In this document: piece after piece, positions 39,588 through 48,446 of the stretch | Layout of the letters: each line of letters opens with the position of its first letter | How positions within the stretch are numbered: position 1 is the first letter of the stretch | DNA from: Lentzea cavernae | GTDB lineage: Bacteria; Actinomycetota; Actinomycetes; Mycobacteriales; Pseudonocardiaceae | Assembly: GCF_014653695.1 (NCBI RefSeq) | Contig: NZ_BNAR01000002.1 | Span: 682,001 to 746,000, forward strand | Length of the DNA: 64,000 nucleotides | Direction: 5' to 3' | The notes under the pieces: model-generated | The model's database searches: none | The model's input: only the letters and a program-made list of their open reading frames with translations | Told to the model about the DNA's origin: nothing | Program-made: the position numbers and the translations under genes

Positions 39588-40747
39588 CTCGCACCCAGGC
39601 CGCGGGAGATGACGAGGCGCTGGATGTCCGAGGTGCCTTCCTCGATCTCCTCGAGCTTGGCGTCGCGCATCCACCGTTCGACGGGGTAGTCGCGGGAGTA
39701 GCCGTAGCCGCCCAGCGTCTGCACGGCCGCGTGCGTGCACCACATGGCGTTCTCGGACCCGACGAGCTTCGCCATCGCCGACTCCTGCGCCACGGCGTGG
39801 CCCTCGTCGTACAGCGTCGCCGCGCGCACGGTCAGCAGGTGCGAGGTGTCGACGCGGGTGGCCATGTCGGCGAGCCGGAACGCCACGGCCTGGTGCCGGT
39901 TGATCGGCACGCCGAACTGCTCGCGGCCGGCCGCGTACTCGGTCGCGAAGTCCAGGGCGGCGCGCGCGAGCCCGGTCGTGGCGGCGCCGATGAGGATTCG
40001 TGAGGCGTCGAACGTCCGCATCAGGCCCGCGAACCCCTGCCCTTCGCCGCCCAGCCGGCTCCCGACCGGCACGCGCACGTCGTCGAGGAACACCTCGGCG
40101 TTGACGATCGCGCGCTGGCCCATCTTCCGGAACGGCGGCCCCACCACGAGACCGGGCGTGTCCCGCGGCACGACGAAAGCCGTGACACCGCGCGACCTCA
40201 GTCGTGGGTCCACGGTCGCGAAGATCACGAACATCTCCGCGTAGGGCGCGTTGGAGATCCAAGTCTTCTGTCCTTTGAGGACGTACTCGTCGCCCTCGCG
40301 CCGCGCCGACGTCCGGATGCTCGCCGCGTCCGAGCCGCTGCCGGGCTCCGTCACGGCGACGGCGGTGAGCGGCGGCCGCACGGTCGTCAGCGGGCCGAGG
40401 AACAGCTCCTGCTGCTCGGGGGTGCCGAGTTGCTCGACCGGGGCGCTGAAGAAGCCGTTGGACGTGACCAGGTTGCCGATGCCGATGTCGCCGTGGCACA
40501 GCTCCTGCTGGATCAGCGCCTGGGTCAGCAGGTCTGCTCCCCCGCCGCCGGTCTTCTCGGGGAGCATGAACGAGGTCAGCCCGAGCGCGGACGCCTTCTC
40601 CCACACGTCGAGCGGCGACTCGGTGTCGGCCTCGTCGACGGCACGCGCCCGCGGGCGGATCTCGTCGGCGGCGAACGCCCTCGCCAACTCGACGAGCTGC
40701 TGCTGTTCGGCCGTGAGCCGCAGGCCGTCGCGGACGGTCCGCCCCAT
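39584..40747 (-). CDS. Acyl-CoA dehydrogenase
   Basis: 387 residues. FAD-binding motifs AVAVTEPGSGSDAASIRTSARR and KTWISNAPYAEMFVIFATVD, catalytic-domain VQTLGGYGYSRDYPVERWMRDAKLEEIEEGTSDIQRLVISR with the catalytic Glu in EEGT. It introduces the alpha-beta double bond in an acyl-CoA. First gene of a two-gene operon with the acyl-CoA ligase. A TetR-type palindrome is 18 bp upstream of the start. Confidence 0.9.
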   Translation of the reverse strand: MGRTVRDGLRLTAEQQQLVELARAFAADEIRPRARAVDEADTESPLDVWEKASALGLTSFMLPEKTGGGGADLLTQALIQQELCHGDIGIGNLVTSNGFFSAPVEQLGTPEQQELFLGPLTTVRPPLTAVAVTEPGSGSDAASIRTSARREGDEYVLKGQKTWISNAPYAEMFVIFATVDPRLRSRGVTAFVVPRDTPGLVVGPPFRKMGQRAIVNAEVFLDDVRVPVGSRLGGEGQGFAGLMRTFDASRILIGAATTGLARAALDFATEYAAGREQFGVPINRHQAVAFRLADMATRVDTSHLLTVRAATLYDEGHAVAQESAMAKLVGSENAMWCTHAAVQTLGGYGYSRDYPVERWMRDAKLEEIEEGTSDIQRLVISRGLGAR

Positions 40748-40764
40748 CGCGCACTCCTAGATTG

Positions 40765-40778
40765 ACTGACGAGTCAGT
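40765..40778. promoter_or_regulatory. TetR-type palindrome upstream of acyl-CoA dehydrogenase
   Basis: ACTGAC-GA-GTCAGT, six-base perfect arms within TTGACTGACGAGTCAGTTA. Palindromes of this form are bound by TetR-family regulators of acyl-CoA and branched-chain catabolism; the cognate regulator is not in the window. Confidence 0.5.
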
Positions 40779-41080
40779 TACTCACGGTCCACGGGGCAGC
40801 CTAGCTCCGCGCGGACGCGTGAGAAGAGCGCGAACGGGTGATGAATGCGCTGGTCGACGGGGTTGTGCGCGCTGTGTGGCGCGACGCCCACGCGGAGTTG
40901 ACCAGGGATCGCCGAACGGTGGGTTGACACGCCCGTTCGGCCGCCGGGAGACGGTCGCGGCAGGCCGGAGCGGCACACCCGGCACCGGAGCGGGCAGCGA
41001 GACCCGGTGCGGCACGAACGGGCACGAGCCCGGCAGAACCGATCCGCCGGCGGGTCCCGCTGCCCGGTGACCCCGGGTGA
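40779..41080. other. Intergenic region, no supported gene
   Basis: About 300 bp with open frames on both strands but no recognisable domain and poor codon pattern. It holds a seven-base inverted repeat (CGAACGG 40913-40919, CCGTTCG 40933-40939) spanning a TTGACA. A degraded gene cannot be excluded. Confidence 0.4.
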
Positions 41081-41114
41081 GTGGAACGCCACGGTTCCGG
41101 AAACCGCATTCCAC
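41081..41114 (-). terminator. Hairpin after the GntR gene
   Basis: GTGGAA and TTCCAC with inner GGTT/AACC form a stem 13 bp after the GntR stop on the minus strand. No T-run. Confidence 0.45.
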
Positions 41115-41126
41115 CCGACCGGGTGA

Positions 41127-41477
41127 CTACGGTCGCAGGGCCGCGCGGACGATCTCCATGGCCTCCTGGGTCGAGAGGCCCAGCTCCGCGGACATGGCCG
41201 CGTACTGCGCCGCCGCCGCACGCACCCGCTCGCGGTTGCTGTCACCGTTCGCGCTGACCACGGTGCCGGCCCGGCCTCTGGTCTCGACGAGGCCGGCCTC
41301 CTCCAGCTCGCGGTAGGCGCGCGCCACCGTGTTCACCGCCAGACCCAGGTCTTTCGCCAGGGCGCGCACCGTGGGCAGCTTCGCTCCCACGGGCAGTTCT
41401 CGGTTCGAGATGGCGTGCGCGTAGTGCACGCGCACCTGCTCGTACGGAGGCGTCTCCCCCTGGTGGTCGATCTTCAC
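41127..41477 (-). CDS. GntR family regulator (YtrA-like)
   Basis: 116 residues. The winged helix is at 10-75 (PPYEQVRVHYAHAISNRELPVGAKLPTVRALAKDLGLAVNTVARAYRELEEAGLV) with a short helical tail, so there is no effector-binding domain: the YtrA subtype. These often control adjacent ABC transporters, but none is adjacent. GTG 41477 follows GGGAAG; codons upstream look non-coding. Confidence 0.85.
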   Translation of the reverse strand: MKIDHQGETPPYEQVRVHYAHAISNRELPVGAKLPTVRALAKDLGLAVNTVARAYRELEEAGLVETRGRAGTVVSANGDSNRERVRAAAAQYAAMSAELGLSTQEAMEIVRAALRP

Positions 41478-41552
41478 TGCTTCCCGTCCTCCCCGACATG
41501 TAGCTACTTCTGTATTGACCAACGGGAGAACGGGGCTGAGGTTGCGGTCGAT

Positions 41553-41858
41553 TCAGCGCAGATTGTTCTTCTCGGCTCCCATCCGCACGTAGAGGCTGCG
41601 CCAGCCCTGGTCGGCCTCGGTCGCGGTTTTGCCGTCGCAGTAGGGCTTTGTGCCGTTCGAGGTGTAGTAGCGCAGGATCGACAGCGAGACGACGGTGTCC
41701 CAGTTGCCCTCGTCGAAGTACGCCTCCTCCGGGGTCTGCTCCTGGTGCTTCATGCAGGAGACGTCGGCCTGCCGTTCGTCGTCGAACTGGGCGGCGGGGG
41801 TGCCTCCGGTGCTGCACGCGGCCAGGGCCAGGGCAGCCAGCACGATGAGCTTTTTCAT
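41553..41858 (-). CDS. Small lipoprotein
   Basis: 101 residues. The signal MKKLIVLAALALAACS has a lipobox LAAC, so Cys15 is lipidated. The mature part has two cysteines (VSCMKHQ, PYCDGKT) that may form a disulfide, and no known domain. AAGGAGAAGG precedes the ATG. It is last in the DUF4331/TPR/permease operon. Confidence 0.75.
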   Translation of the reverse strand: MKKLIVLAALALAACSTGGTPAAQFDDERQADVSCMKHQEQTPEEAYFDEGNWDTVVSLSILRYYTSNGTKPYCDGKTATEADQGWRSLYVRMGAEKNNLR

Positions 41859-41873
41859 GATCCTTCTCCTTGA

Positions 41874-43211
41874 TCAACCGGCCAGCGCACGCGTGGCCAG
41901 ACCGATTCCGACTGCCATCACCAGCGCCGCGGTGCCGAGCGGCGTGAAGTCCGTGAACCTGCGGAAGCGGGCCAGGCGCGGCCCGAAGCGGTCCCGCAGC
42001 GAGACGAGCAGCAGGCCGGCGGCGGTCAGCGTCGCCGCCATGCCGAGGCCGTAGGCGAGCACCAGCACCACGCCGAACCAGGTGCGGCCGAGCGCGATGG
42101 CGCCGAGCAGCACCACCAGGGCGGAGGGGGACGGCACCAGTCCGCCCGCCACCCCCATGCCGACGAGCCCCGCCCGGCGGTGCGCATGGCCATGTCCGTG
42201 GCCGTGTCCATGACCGTGCCCATGACCATGTCCGTGGCCGAACTCGTGTCCTTCTCGGGCACGCTTCCGGCCACGCGACCGCACCGCCGAGCGGAGCAGC
42301 ACTCCTCCGATCACCGCCACCAGCAGACCGCTCGCGATGCCGAGCCAGCGCAACACCGACTCGCCCGCGATCGCGCTGGACGCGCTGAGCAGCAGCCCCA
42401 GCACCAAGACCCCCGCCGTGTGGGTGATGGTGACCGTGGCGCCCACGAGGAATGCGTCGCGGCGGGTTCCACGAGAACCCGCCAGGTAGGCGGCCATCAC
42501 GGTCTTGCCGTGGCCGGGCAGCGCCGCGTGGGACGCGCCCAGCACCAGAGACAGCAGGACCGCACCGACACCGACCACCGGGGTGAGATCACCCACCAGT
42601 CCGACGGCCGCCTTCGTGGCTTCACCTAGGACTCCGGGTGCGGCGGTCACGGCGGACCCCTCACCTGGTTGTGCCAGGAACCGCACCGCCCGGACGTCCA
42701 GCGGCGACGACAGCAGGTCGTCCGGGTAGGCGCGCAGTTCGTCGCTCACCGTCTCGGCGGGCGCGCCGGACACCGCGACGTCGACACCGACGACGGTGAT
42801 CTCGCGCCAGCCGGGCTTGTCCTTGAGGTACGAGTCGCTGAACGTCACCTCGACCTCGCCGCGTGACGGCAGCGGCGCGGTGTACTCGCACGTCAGGCGC
42901 ATCGTCGGGAGGCCGGCCTCGCCCGGCGGGCGCACGACGTCGGCGTCGCGCACCTCGAACCGGATCTCCTGCTCGTCGGCCATCGCGTTCAACGACTTCG
43001 CACGTTCCGCGCAGCGCTTGCGCGCGTCGACGAACTCCCTGTCCTGCAGGGTCGGGATCTCCGCGCTGTCCACAACGGACCGCAGCTCGATCCGGTCCGC
43101 GAACACCCGCAGACCGTCGTAGTGGTTCACGCTGAGGTTGCTCAGGGGGTGCGCCTGCGCCACCCCGCCCATCAGCAGCATTCCGAACAGCACCAGCACG
43201 AGGACTCTCAT
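41874..43211 (-). CDS. Nickel/cobalt transporter-like membrane protein (HoxN/RcnA-like) with His-rich loop
   Basis: 445 residues. A signal/helix (1-20) is followed by an exported domain (about 20-200, HPLSNLSVNHYDGLRV; C79 and C119-type cysteines) and then six membrane helices (about 205-445) with HAALPGHGKTVMAAYLAG and ITHTAGVLVLG, the metal-binding histidine signatures of this family. Between helices is a Gly-His repeat (about 325-345, nine HG units) that should bind Ni/Co/Zn ions. A metal import/export role fits, but it could also be a subunit linked to the DUF4331 protein. Its start overlaps the TPR gene stop (ATGA). Confidence 0.82.
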   Translation of the reverse strand: MRVLVLVLFGMLLMGGVAQAHPLSNLSVNHYDGLRVFADRIELRSVVDSAEIPTLQDREFVDARKRCAERAKSLNAMADEQEIRFEVRDADVVRPPGEAGLPTMRLTCEYTAPLPSRGEVEVTFSDSYLKDKPGWREITVVGVDVAVSGAPAETVSDELRAYPDDLLSSPLDVRAVRFLAQPGEGSAVTAAPGVLGEATKAAVGLVGDLTPVVGVGAVLLSLVLGASHAALPGHGKTVMAAYLAGSRGTRRDAFLVGATVTITHTAGVLVLGLLLSASSAIAGESVLRWLGIASGLLVAVIGGVLLRSAVRSRGRKRAREGHEFGHGHGHGHGHGHGHGHGHAHRRAGLVGMGVAGGLVPSPSALVVLLGAIALGRTWFGVVLVLAYGLGMAATLTAAGLLLVSLRDRFGPRLARFRRFTDFTPLGTAALVMAVGIGLATRALAG

Positions 43212-44233
43212 CGCAGGCTCCCCAGGATCGCCTCGCGGTGCCGCAGGACCTCGGGATCACGCCAGCCCAGCGCCACCGCCCTGTCCGAGTACGGCAACGC
43301 CTCGGCCGAACGCTTGTTGACGTGCAGGGCCCAGGCGAGAGCATCGGCCGTGAAAACGCTCTGCCGCTTCGCCCATTCCTTTTCCGCGAATCGCAACGCC
43401 TCGGCGGGATCACCGTGATCAGCCGCGATCAACGCCGCGGTGAGGTCGTCGCCGCCCAGCGCGCGCAGCTGCTGCAACGCCAGGTCGTACTGCGCCCGAG
43501 CCTCGGCGGGCTTGCCCGCCTTGTCCAGGGCCTTGCCGTACTTCACGAGGTGCTCGGGAGACGGCACCTTCGACACCAGCTCGCGGTAGGTCTCGATCGG
43601 CCTCTCCCGGCCGGCCAGCTCGTCGAGGTGCAGGCGGCAGAACTCGGCCTCGTCCGGCGAAGAAGCGGATTCCAGCGCGCGTTCCAGGGCCACGCGGGCC
43701 TCGTCCAGACGGCCGTGCAGCTCGAAGTGGTAGGCGGCGCGGGTGAACGAGGCAACGCCGGGGCGCAGGTCCAGCATGCGTTGCAACGCAACGGAAGCAC
43801 CAGCGTCATCGCCGAGCTGCGTCAGCGCGTCGACCAGCACGCCCTGGGCGGCGGCGGAGTCCGGCAGCACCGAGACCGCGCGCTGTGCCCAGTCACGGGC
43901 GGCGGAGAAGTCGTGGCGGGCGTTCGAGAGCGCTCCACGGCCGATGAACGCCTCACCGTTGCCCTCCGGCTTGAGCCGCAACGACTCTATCAGCGCCTTC
44001 TCTGCACGGGGGTGGTGCTGGGGGTCGGACGTGACGCGGGCGAGCTCGACGTGCGTCGCCCCGAGCTGGGCCCAGGCGGCGGCGTCCTGCGGAGTGCGGC
44101 GGAGCTTGGCCTGCAACGACTCTGCGTTGCGCTGCAAGGAGGAGGTCTGCGTGGCGGCGGGGGTCGCCGCCTGCGGGGAGGCACAGGCGGCGACCGATAA
44201 GAGGGCAGCCAGCAGCGGAAGTGTTTTCCACAT
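43208..44233 (-). CDS. TPR-repeat lipoprotein
   Basis: 341 residues. Signal LPLLAALLSVAACAS with a lipobox (Cys17). About six TPR-like helical pairs follow (AAAWAQLGATHVELARV, GVLVDALTQLGDDAGASVALQRML, ARVALERALESASS, YGKALDKAGKPAEARAQYDLALQQL), probably a protein-protein docking scaffold outside the membrane. It sits between the DUF4331 gene and the metal-transporter-like gene, so it may link the two. Confidence 0.82.
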   Translation of the reverse strand: MWKTLPLLAALLSVAACASPQAATPAATQTSSLQRNAESLQAKLRRTPQDAAAWAQLGATHVELARVTSDPQHHPRAEKALIESLRLKPEGNGEAFIGRGALSNARHDFSAARDWAQRAVSVLPDSAAAQGVLVDALTQLGDDAGASVALQRMLDLRPGVASFTRAAYHFELHGRLDEARVALERALESASSPDEAEFCRLHLDELAGRERPIETYRELVSKVPSPEHLVKYGKALDKAGKPAEARAQYDLALQQLRALGGDDLTAALIAADHGDPAEALRFAEKEWAKRQSVFTADALAWALHVNKRSAEALPYSDRAVALGWRDPEVLRHREAILGSLR

Positions 44234-44249
44234 GGGAGGCACCCTTTGG

Positions 44250-45662
44250 CTAGCGGGAGTTGACGGCCTGGTTGCTCGGCAGTCCGACGTACGGGAAGCG
44301 GTCACCGAAGCGGACGTCGTTGCCGTTCACCCGGTCGCCCTTGGCGAGCGCCGGCACGAGCTTGCCGGTCAGCGCCGCTCCGACCACGGCCTGGATCTCG
44401 ATGTCGACGACGTCGTCGGTGAGCCGGCGCCCGTTCGGGAACCCCTGGAGGTCACCGCCGAGCACGCCGAGCCGGTTCGGGTCTCGCGTCACCGGCGTGG
44501 ACATGTTGAGCCGCAACATCTCCGCGGGCTGGAACCTCTTCGGGTTCACGTCGGCGTTGTTCAGCTGCGAGTTGAGATCGGCCTTGATCGGGCCGCCCGC
44601 CTTGGTGGTGATGCCGGTCAGGAAGATCTCCACGAGATCGGCGCGCGGTGTCTTCGGCGCGGGGATGCCGTAGATCGTCTGGATCAGCCGGGCCAGTTCC
44701 GGGTCGTTCACCCGGTCCAGCAACGCCTGCACCTTCGCGTCCCCGACGGGTTCGAGGCCGTTGAACGCGTCCTTGAGCGGCGCGGACGACACCACCTCGT
44801 TGACCAGCGGGTTGCCGAGCCTCGACACCTGCACGAAGCCGCCCTGCGGGGTCGCCTTGCCGGGGTCGAGCTTCAGCGTGCGGCGCTCGGTGTCGCTCCA
44901 GACGCCGATCACCGGGTTGCGCTTCGGGTCGCCCTTGAGCGCGAGCATCGTCTTGGGCACCTGGATGGCGATGGTGTTGACGTTGTACCCCATCAGGGTG
45001 TCCTGGTTGACCTCCTTCAGGTTCCCGCCGTACAGGAGGTCGAACACGCGCAGGTCGAGGAAGAACGAGTCCTCGGACGGTCCGACGTAGACCTGGCCGC
45101 CACCGGGGATCTTCGTCGTGGCCTGGTCGCGGATGGTGCGGAAGTCCGGGAACGACGCGGGGCCGGTGTTCGACGGCGCCGCGCGGCCGCCCTTCACGAG
45201 CTGGGTGGTCTTGCCCGGTTCGACGAGCTCCAGGGTGTAGTTCTGGCGGAACAACAGGTTGTCGTCGTTGATCGACGTGACCGGACCGTTGTTGTAGAGG
45301 AAGGTGTTCGCCTTGCCCCGCCGGTCGTCCGTGCTGAACGTGACCCGGAACGTCTTGTCCGGCACCGCGTCGCCGTCCGAGTCGATGTTGAGGTCGTACC
45401 GCGCGTCCGTCGCCCAGGGGTAGTAGTTGGGGCCACCGTTGGGTTCCTGCAGCCCGAACCAGTTCGCGACGAGCGTGACGGTGTCGGGCTTGTCGGGACT
45501 GGTGAAGGCGTACACGTCGGTGTTGTCGACCGCCGGGTCCGCCGCGATGAGCGGCGCCTCGCGGTGGCTGGAGGCCTGCGCCGCCGGTATCGCCGCGGCC
45601 ACCGCGACCACGGCCGCGGCGATCGCACCCCGGCGTAATCGCTGTTCGTTGTTACTTGGCAT
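44250..45662 (-). CDS. DUF4331 family exported protein
   Basis: 470 residues. Signal peptide (about 1-30, RRGAIAAAVVAVAAAIPAAQAS), then SSHREAPLIAADPAVDNTDVYAF, the DUF4331 start, with NIDSDGDAVPDKTFRVTF and LRLNMSTPVTRDPNRLGVLGGDLQGFPNGRRLTDDVVDIEIQ near the end. Extracytoplasmic, function unknown. GGGAGCAGGAC precedes the ATG. First gene of the operon that continues with the TPR lipoprotein and transporter-like protein, an arrangement I recall from other actinobacteria. Confidence 0.88.
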   Translation of the reverse strand: MPSNNEQRLRRGAIAAAVVAVAAAIPAAQASSHREAPLIAADPAVDNTDVYAFTSPDKPDTVTLVANWFGLQEPNGGPNYYPWATDARYDLNIDSDGDAVPDKTFRVTFSTDDRRGKANTFLYNNGPVTSINDDNLLFRQNYTLELVEPGKTTQLVKGGRAAPSNTGPASFPDFRTIRDQATTKIPGGGQVYVGPSEDSFFLDLRVFDLLYGGNLKEVNQDTLMGYNVNTIAIQVPKTMLALKGDPKRNPVIGVWSDTERRTLKLDPGKATPQGGFVQVSRLGNPLVNEVVSSAPLKDAFNGLEPVGDAKVQALLDRVNDPELARLIQTIYGIPAPKTPRADLVEIFLTGITTKAGGPIKADLNSQLNNADVNPKRFQPAEMLRLNMSTPVTRDPNRLGVLGGDLQGFPNGRRLTDDVVDIEIQAVVGAALTGKLVPALAKGDRVNGNDVRFGDRFPYVGLPSNQAVNSR

Positions 45663-45730
45663 TGTCCTGCTCCCTTCCCACGGCGGGGATTCGAAGCAGG
45701 ACGCCATCCGGTTCGGACTAAATTCTGGGG

Positions 45731-46129
45731 TTATTCAGCGGCTTTCGGCGCGACGACCGTGCCGCGGGCGCGCGTTACGACGATCGGCTCAGCCAGTACG
45801 TCGGCCGCCGAAGGTCCGCGTTCGGGCGCCGAACGGCACACGACCCGCGCCTCGAACTCGATCTCGCGCGACCGCTTCCCGATGCGCACCAGCGTCGCGG
45901 AGGCCTCCACGACGTCGCCCGCCTGGATCGGCGCCGCGAACTCGACGGAGCTGTACCCCGCGAACAACCCCTCGTCGGAGTCCGTGTGGATCAGCAACTC
46001 GGTCGCGACGTCCCCGAACATGCCGAGCCCGTAGGCCCCGTCGACCAGATTGCCGCCGTAGTGCGCGTGCGAATGCGGCACGTAACGCCGGTGCGTCACG
46101 GAAAAACCTTCGACCAAAGCCCCGCTCAC
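45731..46129 (-). CDS. kal: 3-aminobutyryl-CoA ammonia lyase
   Basis: 132 residues, hotdog fold: [34 protein letters not shown] has the Kal signature, then [36 protein letters not shown]. It removes ammonia from L-3-aminobutyryl-CoA to give crotonyl-CoA, the last dedicated step of lysine fermentation-type degradation. Its start overlaps kamE by 4 bp. Last gene of the operon. Confidence 0.85.
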   Translation of the reverse strand: MSGALVEGFSVTHRRYVPHSHAHYGGNLVDGAYGLGMFGDVATELLIHTDSDEGLFAGYSSVEFAAPIQAGDVVEASATLVRIGKRSREIEFEARVVCRSAPERGPSAADVLAEPIVVTRARGTVVAPKAAE

Positions 46130-46878
46130 GCGGCGACCCCCTTCTTCGCCTGCATCGCGTGCACCAAGTAGCTCGCGACCTCACCCGGCGTGGTACCCCG
46201 GGAGAAAACCCGATCAACCCCCAACTCGCCCGCCATCAGCGGATCGAATCGCGGACCGCCCGCCACCAGCAACGGCCGCCGGTCCCCCATCGCCTCGCGG
46301 AAGGCCGCCGACATCTCCTGCGTGTTCAGGATGTGCGCGTCCCGCTGCGTCACGACCTGGGAGATCAGCACCGCGTCGGCCTTCTCGGTGCGCGCGGACC
46401 GGACGAGCTCGGGCACGCTCACCTGGGCGCCGAGGTTCACGACCTTCAGCTCCCGGTAGTACTCGAGGCCCTTCTCGCCCGCGAAGCCCTTGATGTTCAG
46501 GATCGCGTCGATGCCGACGGTGTGCGCGTCCGTGCCGATGCACCCGCCGACCACGACCAGCTTGCGCCGCAACGTCTTCTTGAGCGCCGTGTTGACCTCG
46601 GCCGGGGTCAGCAGCGGGTACTCGCGCTCGACGACCTTGACCTCGTCGAGGTCCACGAGGTGCTTCACCGAGCCGTAGACGACGAAGAACGTGAAGTCGT
46701 CGCCGATGGGGTTCGAGTGGACCACCATCGCGGGGTCCATGCCCATCTTGTTCGCGAGCTGCAGCGCCGCGCCGTCCGCCTTGGGGCCGCAGGGAATCGG
46801 CAGCGTGAACGACGTCTGGATCATGCCGTCGCCCGTGGTGTCGCCGTACGGCCGCACGTACCTCTTGGTGTCGCTCAC
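46126..46878 (-). CDS. kamE: Lysine 5,6-aminomutase beta subunit
   Basis: 250 residues. The cobalamin-binding motif [17 protein letters not shown] has D117-x-H119-x2-G122, with His119 the lower cobalt ligand, and [22 protein letters not shown] the second B12 segment. The N-terminal region ([19 protein letters not shown]) is the dimerisation part. With KamD, PLP and adenosylcobalamin it converts beta-lysine to 3,5-diaminohexanoate. Overlaps kamD stop by 4 bp and kal start by 4 bp. Confidence 0.93.
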   Translation of the reverse strand: MSDTKRYVRPYGDTTGDGMIQTSFTLPIPCGPKADGAALQLANKMGMDPAMVVHSNPIGDDFTFFVVYGSVKHLVDLDEVKVVEREYPLLTPAEVNTALKKTLRRKLVVVGGCIGTDAHTVGIDAILNIKGFAGEKGLEYYRELKVVNLGAQVSVPELVRSARTEKADAVLISQVVTQRDAHILNTQEMSAAFREAMGDRRPLLVAGGPRFDPLMAGELGVDRVFSRGTTPGEVASYLVHAMQAKKGVAA

Positions 46879-48443
46879 TGCGCAGCCTCCAGCATCTCCG
46901 AAGCCGGGTTGAAGTACTCGGGTGCCTTCTCGACCACCCCGTCCGCGCCCTTGCCCTTGTCCGCCGGGCGCTTCATCAGACCGAACGTGCCGTCGGCGAT
47001 CGCGTTGAGCAGACCGTCGTCGACGATGCGCTCCAACAGGTCCACGGCCTCACCGAGCACCTGGTGCGCGCGCTTGACGATGAGACCGTCCGGCGCGGGC
47101 CGGAAGTCCTCGGCGAGGCTGCCCGCGGCGTTCAGCACGTACCGGACGTTCTTGAGAGCCAGGTCGCGGTCCGACAGGAACGGCGTCACGACGGCCTCGG
47201 TCATCATGCCGACGAGCAGGATGGACTGTCCGGTGAGGACACCCGCGAGGTTGAAGAAGCCGTCCAGCAGGTAGCCGTCGAAGACGTCGCCGGTCATGTG
47301 CTTGGTCGGCGGCATCCACTTCAGCGGCGCGTCCGGGAACAGTTCGCGGGCCAGCAGGGCGTGCGCGAGCTCGAGGCGGAACGAGTCGGGCACCTTCGGG
47401 TTGATCTCGAAGGCGTGGCCGAGGCCCAGCAGGGGGTCGGGCAGTCCCGCCTCGTGCGCGAAGTGCTCGTTGAGGAGCTGGCTGACGGTGACCGTGTGCG
47501 CGGCGTCGACGGCGTCCGCGGTGGTGAGGTAGTTGTCCTCGCCGGTGTTGATGATGATGCCCGCGCGGGCGTGGACCTGCCGCGAGAAGCGCTGGTCGAC
47601 GAACGTGCGGATCGGGTTGATGTCGCGGAAGAGGATCCCGTACATCGAGTCGTTCAGCATCATGTCGAGGCGCTGGAGTCCTGCCAGCACGGCGATCTCC
47701 GGCATGCACAGGCCGGACGCGTAGTTGGTCAGCCGCACGTACCGGCCGACCTCCTTCGACACGTCGTCGAGGGCCGCGCGCATGATCCGGAAGTTCTCCT
47801 GCGTGGCGTACGTGCCCGCGAACCCGTGGTGCGTGGCGCCTTCCGGCACGTAGTCCAGGAGGCTCTGGCCGGTCGAGCGGATCACCGCGATGACGTCGGC
47901 GCCCGCGCGGGCCGCGTTCTGGGCCTGGACCACGTCCTCGTCGATGTCGCCGGTCGCGACGATGAGGTAGATCCACGGGCGTTGCGCGGGGTCGCCCCAC
48001 TTGGCGACGAGCTTGTCGCGCTGGACCCGGTTGCGGTCGACGGTCCTGAGGCCCTTGGACACCGCCGACGTGGACGCCTTGCGCGCGGCGGTCAGGTCCT
48101 TGCCGGTCGGGATCTTGAACTGGACCTGGCCCGCAGCCGTGGCTTCCGCGAGTTCGGTGAGGGAGCCGATGTCGTTCTCGCGCAACGCGTGGAACGCCGG
48201 CAGCACCACGCCGTGCTCCAGACCGCACTGCTCGCGGACCGTGTCGATCACGCGGTTGACCCACGGCACGTCACCGGCGCGGTGCGTGGAGTCCGCGCCG
48301 GTGATGCCCGCGAGCCGGAGTGTGGCGCGCTCGACGGCGACGGTGGTGTGCGCCTTCGCGAGGGACACCACCGGTTCGGCCGCCCGCGCCGCGAGCGTGC
48401 GCGCGGTGGCGACCACCTTGGGGTCGAGGCCGAGCAACGCCAT
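46875..48443 (-). CDS. kamD: Lysine 5,6-aminomutase alpha subunit
   Basis: 522 residues, full length for the family. The TIM-barrel catalytic subunit binds PLP and the substrate; conserved stretches include VPWVNRVIDTVREQCGLEHGVVLPAFHALRENDIGSL, IRSTGQSLLDYVPEGATHHGFAGTYATQENFRIMR, MYGILFRDINPIRTFVDQRFSR and APLKWMPPTKHMTGDVFDGYLLDG. Partner of KamE in beta-lysine isomerisation. Confidence 0.93.
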   Translation of the reverse strand: MALLGLDPKVVATARTLAARAAEPVVSLAKAHTTVAVERATLRLAGITGADSTHRAGDVPWVNRVIDTVREQCGLEHGVVLPAFHALRENDIGSLTELAEATAAGQVQFKIPTGKDLTAARKASTSAVSKGLRTVDRNRVQRDKLVAKWGDPAQRPWIYLIVATGDIDEDVVQAQNAARAGADVIAVIRSTGQSLLDYVPEGATHHGFAGTYATQENFRIMRAALDDVSKEVGRYVRLTNYASGLCMPEIAVLAGLQRLDMMLNDSMYGILFRDINPIRTFVDQRFSRQVHARAGIIINTGEDNYLTTADAVDAAHTVTVSQLLNEHFAHEAGLPDPLLGLGHAFEINPKVPDSFRLELAHALLARELFPDAPLKWMPPTKHMTGDVFDGYLLDGFFNLAGVLTGQSILLVGMMTEAVVTPFLSDRDLALKNVRYVLNAAGSLAEDFRPAPDGLIVKRAHQVLGEAVDLLERIVDDGLLNAIADGTFGLMKRPADKGKGADGVVEKAPEYFNPASEMLEAAQ

Positions 48444-48446
48444 CTG

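Noticed and set aside
40778-41245. Minus-strand frame running into the GntR gene
   Set aside because: No family match in the translated sequence and poor codon pattern; kept only as an intergenic note.
42178-42252. Short tandem repeat looking like a satellite or CRISPR-like array
   Set aside because: It encodes the Gly-His repeat of the permease-like protein in frame; there are no spacers.
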